Assembly: GCA_038523655.1 (NCBI GenBank)
Contig: JBCBJG010000138.1
Location: 1-8,496, forward strand
Length of the DNA: 8,496 bases
Direction of reading: 5' to 3'
DNA from: CALHAX01 sp038523655
Lineage (GTDB): Bacteria > Pseudomonadota > Alphaproteobacteria > Rhizobiales > CALHAX01
Shown here one piece after another: positions 6,412-8,496 of the stretch. The stretch's first letter is position 1, and every line of letters starts with the position of its first letter. The notes beneath the pieces are model-generated. The model was not told the origin of the DNA. It did no database searches and saw nothing but the letters and a program-made list of their open reading frames with translations. Both the position numbers and the translations under genes were made by a program.

Positions 6412-6473
6412 GTTTGGTGCAGCGCGGTTTGCTGCGAGCGTTTACAGCGCGCGCGGAGGGGCCCGACGTGCAT
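6408..6473 (-). CDS. Possible 21-residue linker micro-ORF between hemC and hemD
   Basis: The ATG at 6473-6471 (minus strand) overlaps the hemC TGA as TGATG, and its frame MHVGPLRARCKRSQQTALHQ T ends at TGA 6410-6408, which overlaps the hemD GTG as GTGA. The gap between the two genes is therefore bridged entirely by one open frame joined at both ends by classic coupling overlaps. The peptide is basic with one cysteine and resembles nothing I know. It may carry ribosomes from hemC to hemD, which has no ribosome site of its own. Chance cannot be excluded. Confidence 0.35.
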   Translation of the reverse strand: MHVGPLRARCKRSQQTALHQT

Positions 6474-7414
6474 CAGACGATTTGCGCGAGGAAATCCGCC
6501 CCGGCCCGTTCGCGCAGCGTTTCGCCGACCTTCGTGCCAAATTTGGCTGCGGCATCATCGTCACCAACCGGGGCGTTCGCTTCGACCGCGTGCTGTTCGC
6601 TCCCGTCCAGCAGCAGCACCTCGCCGTGAAACGCCATCGTGCCCGCGTCGAGCGCAGCAAACCCGGCGATCGGTGTTCGGCACGAACCGTCGAGCTCGGC
6701 CAGAAATGCGCGTTCGGCCGTTACGCGCATACCGCTTTCGTGATGATGGAGCGGCGCCAGCAAGTCGCGTGTGCGGGCATCGTCGAGGCGGATTTCCACC
6801 CCGATCGCACCCTGAGCCACCGCCGGCAGCATCTCGTCGGGTGGCATGGCGCGGGTAATCGTATCTGCCGCATCGAGGCGGTTGAGACCGGCGACCGCGA
6901 GAAAGGTCGCGTCGGCGATGCCCTCATCGAGTTTGCGCATGCGGGTCTGCACGTTGCCGCGAAACTCGACGACCTCGAGGTCCGGACGGGCCTTGCGGAC
7001 TTGCGCGGCGCGGCGGAGCGACGACGTGCCGATCTTCGTGCCGGCGGGCATATCGGCGAGCGTTGCGAACCGTCTCGACACAAAAGCATCGCGCGGATCT
7101 TCGCGTTCGAGGATGGCTGCGAGGCCGAGGCCCGACTGATGTCTGGTCGGCACGTCTTTCATCGAATGGACCGCAAGATCGATCCGGCTTGCGAGCAGCG
7201 CCTCTTCAATCTCCTTGGTGAACAGACCTTTGCCGCCGAAGCTGCGCAGCGCTTTGTCCTGAATTCGATCGCCGGTCACCTCGACGACGACGATGTCGAT
7301 CGTCACGGGGTCGATGCCGTGTGCGGCGACGAGGCGGTCACGGACTTCATGGGCCTGCGCGAGGGCGAGCGGCGATCCACGCGTGCCGATCCGAAGCGGG
7401 GTGGACGACGCCAT
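6473..7414 (-). CDS. hemC: Porphobilinogen deaminase (hydroxymethylbilane synthase)
   Basis: HemC condenses four porphobilinogens into hydroxymethylbilane in the cytosol. At 313 residues it has the normal length and all hallmarks: LRIGTRGSPLALAQ (7-20), the catalytic-aspartate segment HSMKDVPT (Asp87), IGTSSLRRAAQ (128-138) and FRGNVQTR (151-158) that bind substrate carboxylates, and LDGSCRTPIAGF (241-252), whose Cys245 attaches the dipyrromethane cofactor. The frame is open upstream to 7603 but that extension is Arg-rich and would overlap tsaD; the ATG at 7414 is chosen because MASSTPLRIGTRGS begins just before the conserved strand and follows AAGGA. It is the first gene of the hem block and diverges from tsaD. 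Confidence 0.97.
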   Translation of the reverse strand: MASSTPLRIGTRGSPLALAQAHEVRDRLVAAHGIDPVTIDIVVVEVTGDRIQDKALRSFGGKGLFTKEIEEALLASRIDLAVHSMKDVPTRHQSGLGLAAILEREDPRDAFVSRRFATLADMPAGTKIGTSSLRRAAQVRKARPDLEVVEFRGNVQTRMRKLDEGIADATFLAVAGLNRLDAADTITRAMPPDEMLPAVAQGAIGVEIRLDDARTRDLLAPLHHHESGMRVTAERAFLAELDGSCRTPIAGFAALDAGTMAFHGEVLLLDGSEQHAVEANAPVGDDDAAAKFGTKVGETLRERAGADFLAQIV

Positions 7415-7557
7415 GCGCGCTGATCCTTGATGAATTGACGGGTCACGCGGCGGGACGTACCGCTGCGACAACCTTCTGATGTGCTCGGTCCTATGCCGCC
7501 CCGGACGCCTCGATGCAACGCGCGGGCGGCGGTACGGGCAGGTAGGGCATAACCTCG
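7415..7557. promoter_or_regulatory. Divergent hemC/tsaD intergenic region
   Basis: These 143 bases must hold promoters for both directions if hemC and tsaD start their own transcripts. I found no good -35/-10 pair: TTGACG at 7435-7440 (plus) has only TACCGC 17 bases on, and TTGTCG at 7471-7466 (minus) has no recognisable -10. GGTAGGG at 7541-7547 is the probable tsaD ribosome site, 10 bases from its ATG. No operator was recognised. Confidence 0.4.
7424..7428 (-). promoter_or_regulatory. Ribosome binding site fixing the hemC start
   Basis: AAGGA on the minus strand lies 9 bases before the ATG at 7414. It supports that start over the longer open frame reaching 7603. Confidence 0.7.
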
Positions 7558-8496
7558 ATGACACCCAGCGATCAGCACGCCGACCCTGCCGAAGCGCCAC
7601 CATCCATCGTTCTCGGGATCGAGACGAGCTGCGATGAGACGGCGGCGGCCATCGTGCGACGTGAGGCGGCGGGCACCGGGTCCATCGTAAGCTCGGTCGT
7701 CCGTGCGCAGATCGAGGCGCACGCGCCCTACGGCGGCGTGGTCCCGGAAATCGCCGCGCGCGCTCATGTCGAGATCATCGATACGGTGGTCTCGCGGGCG
7801 TTATCGGAAGCGGATCTTGCATTCGCCGAGCTCGATGGCATTGCCGCGACGGCCGGTCCGGGGCTCCTTGGCGGGGTGCTCGTCGGCCTGGTTTCCGCAA
7901 AAGCGCTGGCGGTCGCAGCGCGGCGTCCATTTATCGCCATCAACCATCTTGAAGGGCACGCGCTGACCGTCGGGCTCACCGACGCGGTCCGGCCTCCGTA
8001 CCTTCTGCTGTTGGTCTCCGGCGGACATACCCAGACACTGATCGTCGAAGCCGTCGGCCGCTATCGCCTGATCGGCACCACGCTCGACGATGCGCTTGGC
8101 GAGGCGTTCGACAAGACGGCGAAGCTGCTCGGACTTGGTTTTCCCGGCGGGCCAGCGGTTGCGGCGGCGGCGAGGAATGGCCGGATGGGACGGATTTCTC
8201 TCCCTCGACCAATGCTCGGGCGCCCCGAGCCCCATTTCTCCTTCGCCGGACTGAAAACCGCGGTTCGACAGCAGGCGCAAGCGCTCGCACCGCTCAGCGA
8301 TGACGACATCGCCAATCTGTGTGTCGCCTTCGAAGACGCAGCGGCCGACGTGGTTGCCGACCGGGTCTCGAATGCCATGGAGGGTTATGTCGAGGCACTT
8401 CCGGGCGCGCCGCGGTCTCTCGTCGTCGCGGGAGGGGTGGCGGCGAATGTGCGGCTACGTGAGCAGCTCGCGACGCTCGCGGAGGAAAATTCCTTC
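7558..8496 (+). CDS. tsaD: tRNA threonylcarbamoyladenosine (t6A37) transferase TsaD, 3' end outside window
   Basis: TsaD transfers the threonylcarbamoyl group from threonylcarbamoyl-AMP to A37 of ANN-reading tRNAs, working with TsaB, TsaE and the TsaC/Sua5 product. The visible 313 residues show the ASKHA-fold motifs: VLGIETSCDETAAAI (18-32), GPGLLGGVLVG (100-110), the metal-binding pair in NHLEGH (His130, His134), LLVSGGHTQT (151-160), DDALGEAFDK (177-186), GFPGGP (194-199), HFSFAGLKTA (226-235) and VAGGVAANVRLR (290-301). The last metal ligand, an aspartate near the end, should lie just past the window edge. The ATG at 7558 gives a short polar lead of about 15 residues. Missing length is about 30-50 residues compared with usual family members. 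Confidence 0.97.
   Translation, partial: MTPSDQHADPAEAPPSIVLGIETSCDETAAAIVRREAAGTGSIVSSVVRAQIEAHAPYGGVVPEIAARAHVEIIDTVVSRALSEADLAFAELDGIAATAGPGLLGGVLVGLVSAKALAVAARRPFIAINHLEGHALTVGLTDAVRPPYLLLLVSGGHTQTLIVEAVGRYRLIGTTLDDALGEAFDKTAKLLGLGFPGGPAVAAAARNGRMGRISLPRPMLGRPEPHFSFAGLKTAVRQQAQALAPLSDDDIANLCVAFEDAAADVVADRVSNAMEGYVEALPGAPRSLVVAGGVAANVRLREQLATLAEENSF

Noticed and set aside
6383..7423. 346-residue plus-strand frame opposite hemC
   Set aside because: It is the antisense of a fully conserved hemC and covers the hemC/hemD junction; its Arg-rich composition is a shadow.
7415..7603. 63-residue N-terminal extension of hemC
   Set aside because: It is Arg/Pro-rich, overlaps the tsaD start on the other strand, and the internal ATG at 7414 has a good ribosome site and sits right before the conserved N-terminus.

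Overview
The window reads as GC-rich alphaproteobacterial chromosome. The main evidence is a minus-strand block hemC-hemD-mic60 (mitofilin family, COG4223)-hemY with tsaD diverging from hemC, a layout well known in Alphaproteobacteria. Both the alphaproteobacterial Mic60 type and this HemY type (two N-terminal membrane helices, TPR body, basic tail) fit. No insertion sequence, phage gene, CRISPR array or rRNA was seen.

Layout. 1-439 (minus) is the 5' part of a ferredoxin-like subunit with sixteen cysteines arranged for four [4Fe-4S] clusters, running off the left edge. It most resembles the electron-transfer subunit that accompanies tungsten aldehyde oxidoreductases (AorA-like). 440-853 has no convincing gene but carries a candidate promoter for the Fe-S gene and a cluster of small repeats upstream of it. 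854-1201 (plus) is an unrecognised 115-residue protein. 1373-1627 (plus) is a small, very basic exported protein. 1657-1732 (minus) is a complete tRNA-Thr(CGT) with encoded CCA and its own promoter-like sequence.

1848-7414 (minus) is the hem block, transcribed hemC, hemD, mic60, hemY. HemC and HemD perform consecutive steps in tetrapyrrole synthesis (porphobilinogen to hydroxymethylbilane to uroporphyrinogen III). Mic60 is the membrane-anchored coiled-coil protein linked to intracytoplasmic membrane or crista shaping, and HemY is a TPR membrane protein linked to haem synthesis. Genes are separated by 41-62 bases or less, consistent with one operon. Two of the gaps (hemC/hemD and mic60/hemY) are each occupied by a tiny open frame whose ATG overlaps the upstream stop as TGATG and which ends at, or 3 bases before, the next start. 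This suggests translational coupling and is the least explained feature of the block.

7558-8496 (plus) is tsaD (tRNA t6A37 modification), cut by the right edge. The tRNA-Thr in the window reads ANN codons and so belongs to the class of tRNAs that receive t6A; this is a functional connection only, not evidence of co-regulation. I found no clear new multi-gene system. The best leads are the AorA-like gene at the left edge, the two linker micro-ORFs, and the two orphan small proteins.
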